NCBI GenBank assembly: GCA_046329575.1
Contig: JAXLUJ010000017.1
Location: 1-64,000 of the forward strand
Reading direction: 5' to 3'
DNA: 64,000 nucleotides
Source of the DNA: UBA1941 sp046329575
Lineage (GTDB): Bacteria; Bacteroidota; Bacteroidia; Chitinophagales; LD1
The translations under genes were made by a program, and so were the position numbers. How positions within the stretch are numbered: the first letter of the stretch is position 1; every line of letters begins with the position of its first letter. The notes under the pieces are model-generated. The model was not told the origin of the DNA. It did no database searches and saw only the letters and a list, made by a program, of their open reading frames with translations. Below are positions 52,533 to 62,207 of this stretch, in pieces.

Positions 52533-53789
52533 CTATTTCATTAGAATTTGAATGGTATTTCGTGAGGACTGTCGCAACAGTATGTCCTTACCTGCTGTGA
52601 GTTCTGCAACAATTTCGGGAGTATAATGCCGAATGGTGAGTAAGGTCAGTTGATCATTACTAGATATTCCAAAATCTTTCGACAGAATGGTTCGGATGCG
52701 TTCAATTTTTTCGTGTTTGAAATCTACCACTACCGAATAGCTGATGGCTGCATTCTGCATCAAATTCACCCGCAAATTATTCTCGCTGAAAACAGCAAAA
52801 ATGGTACTGAGATGTTCTTCCGCTATGAAAGAAAAATCGCGTACTGAAAACGACAGCAACATCTGTTCGTTTTTCACAATGATTACCGGCGGAAGCGGGC
52901 CGTTGTTGGATTCGGCCGATATGACACTACCTTTTTTTTCGGGATGAACGAACGACCGTACTTCTAATGGAATGTTTTTATTCTGCAGCGGTTTAATCGT
53001 TTTCGGGTGAATGACGTTGGCGCCGTAGTAGGTCATTTCTATCGCCTCGTGATAGCTGATTTCGCTTAAAAAGACGGCCTTTGGAAACGCCTTCGGGTCG
53101 GCATTCATAATGCCTTCTACATCCTTCCAAACCGTCATTCGCGAAGCATTCAAACTAAATGACAGAATAGCCGCAGTATAATCAGAACCCTCACGCCCTA
53201 AAGTGGTGGTAAATCCTTCCTCACTGCTGCCAATAAAACCCTGAGTAATTACAAAGCCGGTTTTTAGCAATTCAGGAATTACCCGCTCCACAGCATCAGG
53301 CGTACGTTCCCAGTTGATGCGTGCTTCGGTGTAAGCGTGGTCGGTAGCAATCACTTTTCGCGCATCCAACAGGTGGTTGTGGAGGCCGGTAGCATTACAA
53401 TAGGCGCTCACAATGGCTGTAGAAAGAAATTCACCGGCAGAAACTACCTGATCATAAATGAATTGATAATGGGTAGAAGAGGTGTTGGTAAGAAAATCAT
53501 TCGCCTTCGAAATAGGCGCATTCACTACCATCTCTATATCAGCCTGCGATGGGAACAACTCCTTCATGATGGCTTGATGCTTCATCCGTATGGCTTCCAG
53601 CTTTTCCTTCCAAACACTATTGCCGGCTACAAATGCATTTACAACACCTTCCAGTTCATTGGTAGTTTTGCCCATGGCCGATATCACTACCACTTTGTTT
53701 TCGGTGCCTTGTTGCTTTAAAATAGCAGCTACATTTTTGATAGCAGCCGCATCTTTTACCGAAGCTCCGCCAAATTTATACACTTCCAT
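52533..53789 (-). CDS. lysC: aspartate kinase
   Basis: 418 aa. Phosphorylates aspartate at the head of the Lys/Thr/Met pathway. Kinase core: MEVYKFGGASVKDAAAI at the N-terminus, GFTTTLGREGSDYTAAI, and WKDVEGIMNADPK. Two ACT domains follow from about 290 (SFSVRDFSFIAEEHLSTIF, NNLRVNLMQNAAISYSVVV). The frame is open to 53888, but KFGGxS must be near the start, so ATG 53789 is used. It overlaps the folA stop by 14 nt. No homoserine dehydrogenase domain is fused. Confidence 0.94.
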   Translation of the reverse strand: MEVYKFGGASVKDAAAIKNVAAILKQQGTENKVVVISAMGKTTNELEGVVNAFVAGNSVWKEKLEAIRMKHQAIMKELFPSQADIEMVVNAPISKANDFLTNTSSTHYQFIYDQVVSAGEFLSTAIVSAYCNATGLHNHLLDARKVIATDHAYTEARINWERTPDAVERVIPELLKTGFVITQGFIGSSEEGFTTTLGREGSDYTAAILSFSLNASRMTVWKDVEGIMNADPKAFPKAVFLSEISYHEAIEMTYYGANVIHPKTIKPLQNKNIPLEVRSFVHPEKKGSVISAESNNGPLPPVIIVKNEQMLLSFSVRDFSFIAEEHLSTIFAVFSENNLRVNLMQNAAISYSVVVDFKHEKIERIRTILSKDFGISSNDQLTLLTIRHYTPEIVAELTAGKDILLRQSSRNTIQILMK

Positions 53790-54297
53790 CGCAGGTATTT
53801 CTTTCGTAAATAATGAAATCCATATCAAAACTATTTTTCTGGTCGCTAGCGTGAAAGGCTTTTGAAACCAGCCGCCATTCCACATCATTCAGTTCAGGTA
53901 AAAAAGTGTCGGCTTCAGGAAAGCGCGCGTGAACGCGCGTAAGACAAATCTTATTGCAGAAAGGAAACAGACATCGGTAGATTTCGCCGCCGCCTATTAC
54001 CATTAATTCCTTTTCACCCAATTGCTCAGCCACTTTTATGGCGGCGGTAAGGTCGTTCACCACAATGGCGCCTTCTAGTGCGATTTGTTGGCGGGTAAGC
54101 ACAATGTTGGTTCGCCCCGGAAGCGGCCGAAATTTTGGCGGTAGTGATTCATAGGTTTTTCTGCCCATGAGCACAGCATGGCCAAGCGTTGTTTCTTTGA
54201 AAAATTGCATATCGCGCGGCAAATGCCAAAGCAGATTTCCATTCGCCCCAATTTCATTGCCTTCACCGGCAGCAACCACAAAGGTGATGATCATCAT
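53776..54297 (-). CDS. folA: dihydrofolate reductase
   Basis: 173 aa from ATG 54297 (54294 is equally possible). NADPH-dependent reduction of dihydrofolate. Typical marks: VVAAGEGNEIGANGNLLWHLPRDM, VLMGRKTYESLP, GRTNIVLTR, and MVIGGGEIYRCLFP. Its 3' end overlaps the start of the aspartate kinase gene on the same strand. Confidence 0.95.
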   Translation of the reverse strand: MMIITFVVAAGEGNEIGANGNLLWHLPRDMQFFKETTLGHAVLMGRKTYESLPPKFRPLPGRTNIVLTRQQIALEGAIVVNDLTAAIKVAEQLGEKELMVIGGGEIYRCLFPFCNKICLTRVHARFPEADTFLPELNDVEWRLVSKAFHASDQKNSFDMDFIIYERNTCDGSV

Positions 54298-54382
54298 ACG
54301 AAAAAAATGAAATTCGCGAAACGGCACACCAAACGCTATTCACTTCGTGGGCAAACATAATTTTCAAATCAGGGCATCTTCT

Positions 54383-54390
54383 TATATTCG
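54383..54390 (+). promoter_or_regulatory. candidate -7 element for the acyl-CoA dehydrogenase gene
   Basis: TATATTCG matches TAnnTTTG at all but one position and lies 32 nt before the ATG, in the gap between diverging genes. Confidence 0.5.
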
Positions 54391-54422
54391 CGCCGATTTT
54401 TCTAACCTCAAAAGAATGTAGT

Positions 54423-55580
54423 ATGAATTTTACGCCGAACGAAAATCAGCAGATGATCGCACAGATCTGTCGCGATTTTGCTGAAAAAGAAATCCGTCCG
54501 AACGTGATGAACTGGGATGAATCTCAGTATTTTCCAAAGGAACTGTTTCACAAAATGGGGGAACTGGGCCTGATGGGCGTGTACATTCCGCAGGAATACG
54601 GCGGCTCTGGATTCGGTTATTTTGAGTACGTGACTGGTATTGTGGAAATTACCAAAGTTTGCAGCAGCATTGGCCTTTCCATGGCAGCTCATAATTCACT
54701 TTGCACTGGTCATATCTATTATCACGGAACAAAAGAACAAAAGGAAAAATACCTTCCACTATTGGCCAGTGGCAAATGGGTTGGCGCTTGGGGACTTACC
54801 GAACCAAACACCGGCAGCGATGCCATGCGTATGAAATGTACGGCTAAGAAAGTAGATGGTGGCTGGATACTTAATGGTACCAAGTGCTGGATTACCCACG
54901 GTATTTCCAGCGATGTAGTGGTAGCCATCATTCGCACCGGCGAACTATTGGATACCAAGGGAATGACCGCATTTATAATTGAACGCGGCACTCCGGGTTT
55001 GAAAGCGGGCAAAAAAGAGAATAAACTGGGCATGCGCGCTTCTGAAACTGCTGAAGTGATTTTTGAAGATTGTTTCGTTCCAGATGCGAATGTGGTAGGT
55101 GGTGAGAAAGCCATCGGTCAGGGTTTTCAGCAAGCCATGCAAATTTTAGATGGTGGCCGTATTTCTATAGCGGCTTTGGGGCTTGGCATAGCCATTGGCT
55201 CTTACGAAGCTTCAGTGAAATATGCCAAAGAACGGCAGCAGTTCGGGCAGCCAATCGCTAACTTTCAGGCTATTGGATTTAAACTGGCCGATATGGCTAC
55301 TAAAATTGAAGCAGGTGAATTGCTAACTATGCAAGCCGCTTATTTAAAGAATGAAAAGAAAAAAGTGACCCGCGAGTCGGCCATCGCAAAATATTATACC
55401 TCTGAAATTGCTGTAGAAATTTCTACCGATGCAATTCAAATCCACGGCGGCTATGGCTATACCAAAGATTTTCCTGTTGAAAAATTCTTCCGCGATAGCA
55501 AGTTGTGTACCATTGGCGAAGGTACTTCGGAGATTCAAAAGCTGGTGATCTCCCGCGAAATCATGAAAGGCAACCTGTAA
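54423..55580 (+). CDS. acyl-CoA dehydrogenase
   Basis: 385 aa. FAD-dependent first step of fatty or branched acyl-CoA oxidation. Recognised by WALGLTEPNTGSDA-type sequence (here VGAWGLTEPNTGSDAMRMK), KCWITHG, MGMRAS-type GMRASETAEVIFED, and the C-terminal QIHGGYGYTKDFPVEKFFRD with the catalytic Glu expected in GTSEIQKLV. Chain-length preference is not readable. The yraN gene starts 23 nt downstream. Confidence 0.96.
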   Translation: MNFTPNENQQMIAQICRDFAEKEIRPNVMNWDESQYFPKELFHKMGELGLMGVYIPQEYGGSGFGYFEYVTGIVEITKVCSSIGLSMAAHNSLCTGHIYYHGTKEQKEKYLPLLASGKWVGAWGLTEPNTGSDAMRMKCTAKKVDGGWILNGTKCWITHGISSDVVVAIIRTGELLDTKGMTAFIIERGTPGLKAGKKENKLGMRASETAEVIFEDCFVPDANVVGGEKAIGQGFQQAMQILDGGRISIAALGLGIAIGSYEASVKYAKERQQFGQPIANFQAIGFKLADMATKIEAGELLTMQAAYLKNEKKKVTRESAIAKYYTSEIAVEISTDAIQIHGGYGYTKDFPVEKFFRDSKLCTIGEGTSEIQKLVISREIMKGNL

Positions 55581-55603
55581 GTTTCTAACTATTCACCCTA
55601 ATT

Positions 55604-55954
55604 ATGGCGCAACACAACGACGTAGGTCGGCTGGGTGAGGAATTGGCTCGCGCCTTCCTCATTGGCAAAGGACATCAACTGCTGCATTCCAATTTCAGGA
55701 TGGGCCATGCCGAAGTAGATTTGATCACCATTCACAACAATCGCCTGGTTTTTACCGAGGTAAAAACCCGCGAAGCAAAAAGTTATTACTATCCCGAAGA
55801 ATCGGTTGATGCACACAAGGAGAAGATGCTGATCGATACCATGGAACTGTTCCTGGAAGATAATGGCATTGATCTGGAGCCACGGTTCGATATTATAGCG
55901 GTGCGAATAAACGGCCCCGATCATGAAATCTATCATTTTGAAGATGCTTTTTAG
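55604..55954 (+). CDS. yraN: YraN-family (UPF0102) predicted endonuclease-fold protein
   Basis: 116 aa. The family core is GRLGEELARAFLIGKGHQLL, then GHAEVDLITIHNNRLVFTEVKTR with the restriction-endonuclease-like residues E, D, E-x-K (AEVDLI, FTEVKTR). Role unknown; possibly DNA repair or processing. It follows the acyl-CoA dehydrogenase closely. Confidence 0.93.
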   Translation: MAQHNDVGRLGEELARAFLIGKGHQLLHSNFRMGHAEVDLITIHNNRLVFTEVKTREAKSYYYPEESVDAHKEKMLIDTMELFLEDNGIDLEPRFDIIAVRINGPDHEIYHFEDAF

Positions 55955-56010
55955 CAGTTCGCCAATCGGTTTTTAGCACCTGTTATTTTTTTTGCAAATT
56001 GCGCCGCAAT

Positions 56011-57252
56011 ATGATTGAACTGAAAATTCCCGCAGTAGCAGAATCCATCACCGAAGTAACTCTTTCCCGCTTTTTGGTGAAAGATGGTGATTATGTTGAA
56101 ATTGATCAGCCGATATGTGAAGTGGAAACCGACAAAGCTTCTCAGGAACTTCCTGCTCCTGCAGCCGGTGTTATCAAACTGATAGCAAAAGAAGGCGAAG
56201 ATTTGAAAGTGGGCGCTGTGGTGGCCAACATCGACGAAAAAGCGGCCGCACCTGCCAAAAAAGATACGCCTAAGGAAGTAGAAAAAGCTCCTGAGAAGAA
56301 GGCCCCGGCTAAAGAAGAAAAACCGGCTGCTAAGGAAACGGTTAAAAGCGCCTCAACTTCTTATGCCGCCAGCCATGCCGCACCCGCCGCTCAGAAAATT
56401 TTAAATGAGGGCAATGTGGCCAACAAAGAAGTAAAAGGCAGTGGCATCGGAGGCCGAATTACGAAAGAAGACGCCATCAATGCCGTTCGCAGCCGCGCCG
56501 GCAAAGGGGAGAAGAAGGCCTTCAGCCGCGAAGAGCGCTCTGAAAAAATGAGCCGCCTGCGCAAAACGATTTCTGACCGTTTGGTGTATTCCAAAAATTC
56601 AACTGCCATGCTCACTACTTTCAATGAAGTAGATATGAGCGCCGTGAACCGTATCCGCGAGAAATATGGCGATGCCTTTAAAAAGAAATATGAGGTGAAC
56701 TTGGGAATGATGAGCTTCTTTACCAAAGCAGTTTGTCTGGCACTTGAAAATTTCCCTGCCGTGAATGCCTATATTGAGGACGGAAATATTGTTTACCATG
56801 ATTACTGCGATATCTCTATTGCGGTTTCTACGCCAAAGGGTCTGGTGGTACCGGTGATTCGCAACGCCGAATCGCTTTCACTTTTTGAAATTGAAAAGAC
56901 CGTAAAAGGTCTGGCTATCAAAGGTCGCGATGGCCAGTTAACGATGGAGGATATGACTGGCGGCACATTTACTATATCGAATGGCGGCGTTTTCGGTTCA
57001 CTGATGAGCACGCCAATTATTAATCCGCCTCAATCTGCCATTCTCGGAATGCACAAAGTGCAAGACCGCCCGATGGTTATTGATGGTAAAATTGAGATCC
57101 GCCCGATGATGTATGTGGCGCTTAGCTACGATCACCGCATTATTGATGGCAAAGAATCGGTAAGCTTTTTGGTGGCGGTAAAGGATTTCCTCGAAAATCC
57201 ACACAAAATGTTACTAGGCGCCGATCCTGTTGATCTGCTTCTGGAATTATAA
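56011..57252 (+). CDS. sucB: dihydrolipoyllysine succinyltransferase (E2 of 2-oxoglutarate dehydrogenase)
   Basis: 413 aa. N-terminal lipoyl domain (lipoylated Lys in VETDKASQELPAP), an Ala/Lys/Pro-rich linker, a peripheral subunit-binding domain (AAPAAQKILNEGNVANKEV, then GSGIGGRITKEDAI), and the catalytic domain (ISDRLVYSKNSTAMLTTFNEV, ending in SYDHRIIDGKESVSFL with the active-site His). Sequence favours the succinyl over the acetyl type. ATG 56011 is used because the four codons upstream are not conserved. No E1 or E3 gene adjoins it. Confidence 0.92.
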   Translation: MIELKIPAVAESITEVTLSRFLVKDGDYVEIDQPICEVETDKASQELPAPAAGVIKLIAKEGEDLKVGAVVANIDEKAAAPAKKDTPKEVEKAPEKKAPAKEEKPAAKETVKSASTSYAASHAAPAAQKILNEGNVANKEVKGSGIGGRITKEDAINAVRSRAGKGEKKAFSREERSEKMSRLRKTISDRLVYSKNSTAMLTTFNEVDMSAVNRIREKYGDAFKKKYEVNLGMMSFFTKAVCLALENFPAVNAYIEDGNIVYHDYCDISIAVSTPKGLVVPVIRNAESLSLFEIEKTVKGLAIKGRDGQLTMEDMTGGTFTISNGGVFGSLMSTPIINPPQSAILGMHKVQDRPMVIDGKIEIRPMMYVALSYDHRIIDGKESVSFLVAVKDFLENPHKMLLGADPVDLLLEL

Positions 57253-57253
57253 C

Positions 57254-58426
57254 TTAATTCCTGCGCATTAATTCGTCACTGATTAGATTCAATTCGCGGC
57301 CGGTTTGGCCGGCAACTGAAGTATTTTCCTGTGCTCTCCGAATCAGGTAGGGAATCACATCTTTTACAGGACCATACGGCAAATATTTACAGGCATTGAA
57401 ACCCAAAGCCGATAAATTGAAGGTGATGTTATCGCCCATACCATACAATTGCGCAAACTTGATATGAGGGTGCGATACGGGAATTCCTTTTTGCTGAATG
57501 GTAGTAATTGCCAACAAATTCGAAGGTTCGCTTTGCGAAGCAATGCAAACCGAAATCCGGTCAAGGTGTTCTAAACATAATTGCAATGCCTCATTGAAAT
57601 CAGCATCCACCGCTTCTTTGTTTTCATGAATAGGAGAAGGATATCCTTTTTCAGCAGCGCGTTCCCGCTCTTTTTCCATATATGCGCCACGTACAATTTT
57701 AGCGCCCAGATAAAAATTCCCCTGTTGTGCCTTTTCAAAACAGGTTTTCAGGTAAGGCAAACGGTCATGGCGATACAACTGGAACGTATTGAAAACAATA
57801 GGACGTTGCTTATTGAATATAGGCATGGCCTCATCAACCAAAGCATCCAGCGGATCTTGTATCCAGCTTTCCTCGGCATCAACATATAGCTCTACCTGCT
57901 CCTTCTCCGCGCTCTTGCACAAACGATGAAAACGCTCCCGCACCTGCTGAAATTCCTGCTGTTCGGCATCGTTAAGCGCTTCACCCGATTGGATTTTTTC
58001 AAACAAACCAAACCGCCCAAAACCGGTGAGTTTGATGCATAGTACTTTTACGTTTTTGTTCTTTCCTGCAAACGCAATGGCCTCCAGATTTTTTTCAATG
58101 GTCTTCTCAAAATCGGCCTCAGTTTCCTTTAACTCCACTCCGTAGTTGAGCATGGTAGAAACGCCTTTATCAGCCAGTTTGGCAATGGTTTGTTTACATT
58201 CCTCAAACGTTTCACCACCACAAAAATGATCGTAAACCGTGTATCGGAAAAGTGGTGAAACAGGGAGATGCAGTCTTAACGCCAACGTTGCTAAACCGCT
58301 TCCGATATTCACCAGTTGATTGCTGGCAATCAACTGGAAAAGCAATTTCGCCTTTTTTAATTCGCCGGTAGTTTTTGATGCAAAGGCTACCTGAGTGTTG
58401 TCAAAAATATTTTGTGAAATATTCAT
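57254..58426 (-). CDS. putA: proline dehydrogenase
   Basis: 390 aa, the proline-oxidising FAD barrel without the P5C dehydrogenase half of bifunctional PutA. Marks: VSTMLNYGVELKE at the start of the barrel, VELYVDAEESWIQ, VFNTFQLYRHDRL, LGAKIVRGAYMEKERERA, and KYLPYGPVKDVIPYLIRRAQEN with the substrate-binding YLxRRxxEN pattern. It converges on the E2 gene with one base between the stop codons. Confidence 0.94.
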   Translation of the reverse strand: MNISQNIFDNTQVAFASKTTGELKKAKLLFQLIASNQLVNIGSGLATLALRLHLPVSPLFRYTVYDHFCGGETFEECKQTIAKLADKGVSTMLNYGVELKETEADFEKTIEKNLEAIAFAGKNKNVKVLCIKLTGFGRFGLFEKIQSGEALNDAEQQEFQQVRERFHRLCKSAEKEQVELYVDAEESWIQDPLDALVDEAMPIFNKQRPIVFNTFQLYRHDRLPYLKTCFEKAQQGNFYLGAKIVRGAYMEKERERAAEKGYPSPIHENKEAVDADFNEALQLCLEHLDRISVCIASQSEPSNLLAITTIQQKGIPVSHPHIKFAQLYGMGDNITFNLSALGFNACKYLPYGPVKDVIPYLIRRAQENTSVAGQTGRELNLISDELMRRN

Positions 58427-58508
58427 AGCGCAAAGATTAGAAGAATCCTTTTTACGGCAAGATTTATATTTTGCAAGGCTGAAAAATTTTGAACCCTAAA
58501 CAATTTAT

Positions 58509-59834
58509 ATGCTATCGGAATTTGTTTTTCTACTTGTTGGAATCGGAATTGGCGCCGCCATGGTGTGGCTGTACTTCCGCTCGCGCCTGCAGGTGCCTGA
58601 AATGCTGCTGGCTGAAAAGAACACCCAAATAGACCGCGAAACAGCGCAATTTCGCTCAGAACTGACCAACCTGAAAACCGAATTGCTTACGGAACGCAGC
58701 AAAAGCGAAAAATTGTTGGCCGACTTAGTAGCTTCAAAAAATGAGAACACTAATTTAGTACAACGTTTGGCCGAACAACGCTCGCAACTGGAAGAATTAC
58801 AACAGCGCTTTACCAAAGAGTTTGAAAATCTGGCCAATCGCATTCTTGATGAAAAGAGTAAAAAGTTCACCGAACAGAATGAACTGCAATTGCGGGGTAT
58901 TCTCGACCCGTTAAAAGACCGTATCCGCGATTTTGAGAAACGCGTGAACGAAACGCATAATGAAAGCGAAAAAGAACGCAGTGCGCTGAAAGAACAATTA
59001 CGCACCCTCAGCGACCTTAATCGCAGAATGAGCGAGGAAGCCCTGAACCTGACCCGCGCCTTGAAAGGCGATTCTAAAAAGCAAGGCAACTGGGGCGAAT
59101 TGATTCTTGAAAAGGTTTTGGAAAAATCAGGATTGGTGAAAGGGCGCGAGTATGAAGTGCAGCAAAGTTTTATTTCGGAAGAAGGCGCCCGTCAGCAGCC
59201 GGATGTGATTCTTCGTTTGCCCGATAATAAAGCCTTGATCATCGATTCTAAAGTGAGCCTAGTCGGCTACGAGCGCTATTCCTCTTGCGATGAAAACGAT
59301 GAAGTGCAACGTCAGCAATTTCTTAAAGAACACATTCAGTCGCTTCGGGCGCATATCAAAGGATTGAGTGCCAAAAATTATCACCAACTCTATAATATCG
59401 GCTCGCCAGATTTTGTGTTATTGTTCATTCCTATCGAACCAGCTTTCTCTCTGGCTATGCAACACGATCAGGAAATTTACAATGATGCTTTCGATAAAAA
59501 TGTGGTGCTGGTGAGCCCAACAACATTGTTGGCTACTCTGAGAACCATCGCCAATGTTTGGAAACAGGAATATCAAAATCAGAATTCCTTTGAAATTGCA
59601 AGACAAGGTGCGGATATGTACGACAAGTTCGTAGCTTTTACCGACGATCTGATCAAAGTGGGAAAATTGATGGACGATAGCAAAAAAGCGTACGGTGAGG
59701 CTATGAATAAACTGGTAGATGGAAAGGGAAATCTGATTCGCCGTGCTGAAGCCATGAAAAAATTAGGATTAAAAGCCACCAAAAACCTGCCTCAGGCGTT
59801 GGTAGACCGAAGTTCCGATGCCGCCGAACCTTGA
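58509..59834 (+). CDS. rmuC: RmuC-family DNA recombination protein
   Basis: 441 aa. One N-terminal membrane helix (VFLLVGIGIGAAMVWLYF), then about 190 residues of coiled coil, then the RmuC nuclease-fold domain (GNWGELILEKVLEKSGLVKGREYEVQ, DVILRLPDNKALIIDSKVSL, FVLLFIPIEPAFSLAM). Family members limit inversions at inverted repeats and have a nuclease-like core. That is notable in a genome with so many repeats. Confidence 0.94.
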   Translation: MLSEFVFLLVGIGIGAAMVWLYFRSRLQVPEMLLAEKNTQIDRETAQFRSELTNLKTELLTERSKSEKLLADLVASKNENTNLVQRLAEQRSQLEELQQRFTKEFENLANRILDEKSKKFTEQNELQLRGILDPLKDRIRDFEKRVNETHNESEKERSALKEQLRTLSDLNRRMSEEALNLTRALKGDSKKQGNWGELILEKVLEKSGLVKGREYEVQQSFISEEGARQQPDVILRLPDNKALIIDSKVSLVGYERYSSCDENDEVQRQQFLKEHIQSLRAHIKGLSAKNYHQLYNIGSPDFVLLFIPIEPAFSLAMQHDQEIYNDAFDKNVVLVSPTTLLATLRTIANVWKQEYQNQNSFEIARQGADMYDKFVAFTDDLIKVGKLMDDSKKAYGEAMNKLVDGKGNLIRRAEAMKKLGLKATKNLPQALVDRSSDAAEP

Positions 59835-59898
59835 TGCTTTACTTCGGAATCCCTGATCACTTACCTTCACCACCAGGCCAAAAAAAATTGAATTATAA

Positions 59899-60444
59899 GT
59901 GCTTTCTTTCTTTACATATATCGTTGTAGCGCTCATCGGGGTTATGATGGGCACTATTTATAAACGTTCGTTTACCAACATCGCGTTACTACAGTTCAAC
60001 CCCGCAACAATTCAGCGTATTTTCCTAACGATGGCGGTGATTGGTGTGCTGATTTGCGGTTTTCTGAGCTATAAGGCAGTTCTTGCCTTTAATGAAAAAA
60101 CGTTGGCCGAAGACAAGATGAACATCTATAACGATTATGAAAGCATGTTGATCTACTTTCTTAACCTTGGCTTTATTGTATTGATTTTTGTGGCCAACCT
60201 GCATTCCTTTTCTTCCAAAAAAATACAGTACGCCTCTTACCTCATCACGTTTGGGATTTATGCCGCCTTCGCCGTAATCGATAATTTCTTTCTTGAAGAT
60301 GTTTTCTTCCAATTCAAGAAGTTCAACCAACTCTGGCGCGGCGAATTTTCGTTTGCCAATATTGCCGGCTATTTTAGCCTGTTTCTCTCAGCCGTACTTA
60401 CCGCCTTCAATGCCTACATGGTGCAATGGGGCTTGAAAAAGTAG
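59899..60444 (+). CDS. hypothetical membrane protein
   Basis: 181 aa, GTG start. Four hydrophobic segments: FFTYIVVALIGVMMG, IFLTMAVIGVLICGFLSY, MLIYFLNLGFIVLIFVA and YASYLITFGIYAAFAVI, plus a fifth near the C-terminus (ANIAGYFSLFLSAVL). No motif or family recognised. A 9-bp tandem array follows about 40 nt later. Confidence 0.7.
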   Translation: MLSFFTYIVVALIGVMMGTIYKRSFTNIALLQFNPATIQRIFLTMAVIGVLICGFLSYKAVLAFNEKTLAEDKMNIYNDYESMLIYFLNLGFIVLIFVANLHSFSSKKIQYASYLITFGIYAAFAVIDNFFLEDVFFQFKKFNQLWRGEFSFANIAGYFSLFLSAVLTAFNAYMVQWGLKK

Positions 60445-60483
60445 TTTTGACTTCTTCCTGAAAAAGCAGAGAAGTGCTTCACC

Positions 60484-60533
60484 AACCACACCCACCACAC
60501 CCACCACACCCACCACACCCACCACACCTCCCA
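60484..60533. repeat. 9-bp tandem array (CACCCACCA), about five units
   Basis: Near-perfect copies of the same 9-bp unit as at 9034-9083, ending two or three bases from the stop codon of the DUF4056-like gene. Confidence 0.92.
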
Positions 60534-60535
60534 CA

Positions 60536-61804
60536 CTATTTAAACACCACCTTCCGCACATTCTTGAATTCCGGAATCGGGTCTTTTTTATCGCGGCGGT
60601 CAAACCCCGGCAACAAAATGCTTTCCATGTCCTTTTTTACAAACTGAATCACATTGCTCAGGCTATCAGAGGTAAATCGGCTAAACGGTTCATGCAGTTT
60701 TTCGCCATTCCGTTTGTTGAAGAAAAGTATAGAATCAGGCACAATCTCGAAGGTATAATAAGCATTCAAAGGCTTTCCGGTTTCGGCAGTTTCAGGAACA
60801 TCCAATGGCATCGCTTTGATATCGGTGGTGCAACCTAAAGTGTCCTGATTGGGAACCAGCCAAGGCTCCAGTTTCGGACCAATATGGATGTAGCGCTTAA
60901 AAACATATCGGTAATCGGTAAAGTCCATTTCGCTGTTCCACCAAATGTCTTCATTTCGCTCAGTTTCCGGTTTTTTTAACTGCACAAAGCGGTCAACCTG
61001 ATCATAGGCCATCGCGGCTTGTGGCTTGGTAGGCAAGGGTTCCAGCGCCGCTAATGCCTTTTGAATTTCTTCAGTGGCAATTATCCGATAAGGCTTTTCA
61101 TCCAAATCTTTCAAGATGCGCAGCGCAATCCTCTTGCCAATAACCGTTCCCAAAAAATTAGAGTAAGTATCCTCTGGCGTAAATGCCGAAACGCGCTCTG
61201 TAGTTACAAAATTCGGCGCCGTATAGTACCAACTTGCAGTCTCGTGCCACTCTAATCGTTCAAATGCAATTTTTTGCGCCATGGAGGTAAGGTCGTTTAA
61301 CGACAACTCCTTCAAATTCCTGAAGCGCAGATGTAGCGCACCGCTTTCGGGTTTCAAATCAAAATCACGTTCAAAGGCTACGATTTTGAAGGCCAGATAA
61401 ACCGTCCAATCGGCTGCTGCGCGCATATGCGAAACATCAATAAAACCTCCCCGGCAGGTATAAAGTGCCCCATTATGTTCTTTGTACGACGGACGGCCAT
61501 AACTGTGCACGCCTAAATGTTGAGGATCGGCAAAACTGGTAATAGGCATAAGCGGAAACGACAATAAGTACAATCCGTATCCGAATTGCGAAAAAGTGCG
61601 CCTCTTTTTCTTTTCAGGATAGCCGAATTGCCGGATAAAGTTCCGGGCAATATGGTTCACTGCCTTGGTGCGGTTTTGCGCATTCCAGGTGTTGGAGAAG
61701 GAGGGAAGCGACACAATAACAAGTAAAGCCACAATCCATAAACGACGCACCACTAACCACATAGATGAGTTTTCGGCTTGTTGCAAATGTTGTGCCTTCG
61801 CCAT
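60536..61804 (-). CDS. secreted protein, probably DUF4056 family
   Basis: 422 aa. An N-terminal hydrophobic segment (LWIVALLVIVSLPSFS) suggests export; the true start may be the internal Met at residue 15. GGFIDVSHMRAAADWTVYLAFKI and LEWHETASWYY, with conserved His and Glu, recall DUF4056 proteins, whose function is unknown; the paired H/E residues could bind metal. The family call is from memory of the pattern and not a search. Confidence 0.7.
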   Translation of the reverse strand: MAKAQHLQQAENSSMWLVVRRLWIVALLVIVSLPSFSNTWNAQNRTKAVNHIARNFIRQFGYPEKKKRRTFSQFGYGLYLLSFPLMPITSFADPQHLGVHSYGRPSYKEHNGALYTCRGGFIDVSHMRAAADWTVYLAFKIVAFERDFDLKPESGALHLRFRNLKELSLNDLTSMAQKIAFERLEWHETASWYYTAPNFVTTERVSAFTPEDTYSNFLGTVIGKRIALRILKDLDEKPYRIIATEEIQKALAALEPLPTKPQAAMAYDQVDRFVQLKKPETERNEDIWWNSEMDFTDYRYVFKRYIHIGPKLEPWLVPNQDTLGCTTDIKAMPLDVPETAETGKPLNAYYTFEIVPDSILFFNKRNGEKLHEPFSRFTSDSLSNVIQFVKKDMESILLPGFDRRDKKDPIPEFKNVRKVVFK

Positions 61805-61847
61805 CAGCTCTTTGAGTAGAGCTTAATTCTTGAAATTATGAAATGGA

Positions 61848-61965
61848 TAATGGCGGCTATCCGGCTTTGCAGGGCTTCGCTATCGCTACGGTGCTGCGTT
61901 TCACTCCGCACCCGCGCCTGTGGCGCGGCCCTTCCAATCCGGGCCGCGCGCCTGGCCGTTTTCTT
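61848..61965 (+). repeat. GC-rich dispersed repeat, copy R8
   Basis: Starts ATGGCGGCTATCCGGC and holds GCTTCGCTATCGCTACGGTG, the conserved core, followed by GCGTTTCACTCCGCAC and CCGGGCCGCGCGCC. It retains the intact site at which copy R4 carries the IS110 element. The following 240 bp up to 62205 are A/T-rich with no gene I can support. Confidence 0.87.
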
Positions 61966-62207
61966 ATTTTCTTAACTCAGGAAATTATTAAAAGGATAAT
62001 TATAAACCAAGTGCGATATTTTGCGGAAAACGCATTTTTATTTGTTTATAAACGTAATAGCAATAAGGGTTTCGGTATACATATAAAGCCTATTAAATAT
62101 ATAAACAGGAAATATGTTTTTCGAAGGCGTTATTAATTTGACAATTGATGATGTGCAAGTTATATTCGAACAACAAATGTTCACCATTCTAAATGGAATA
62201 CCAAAAA

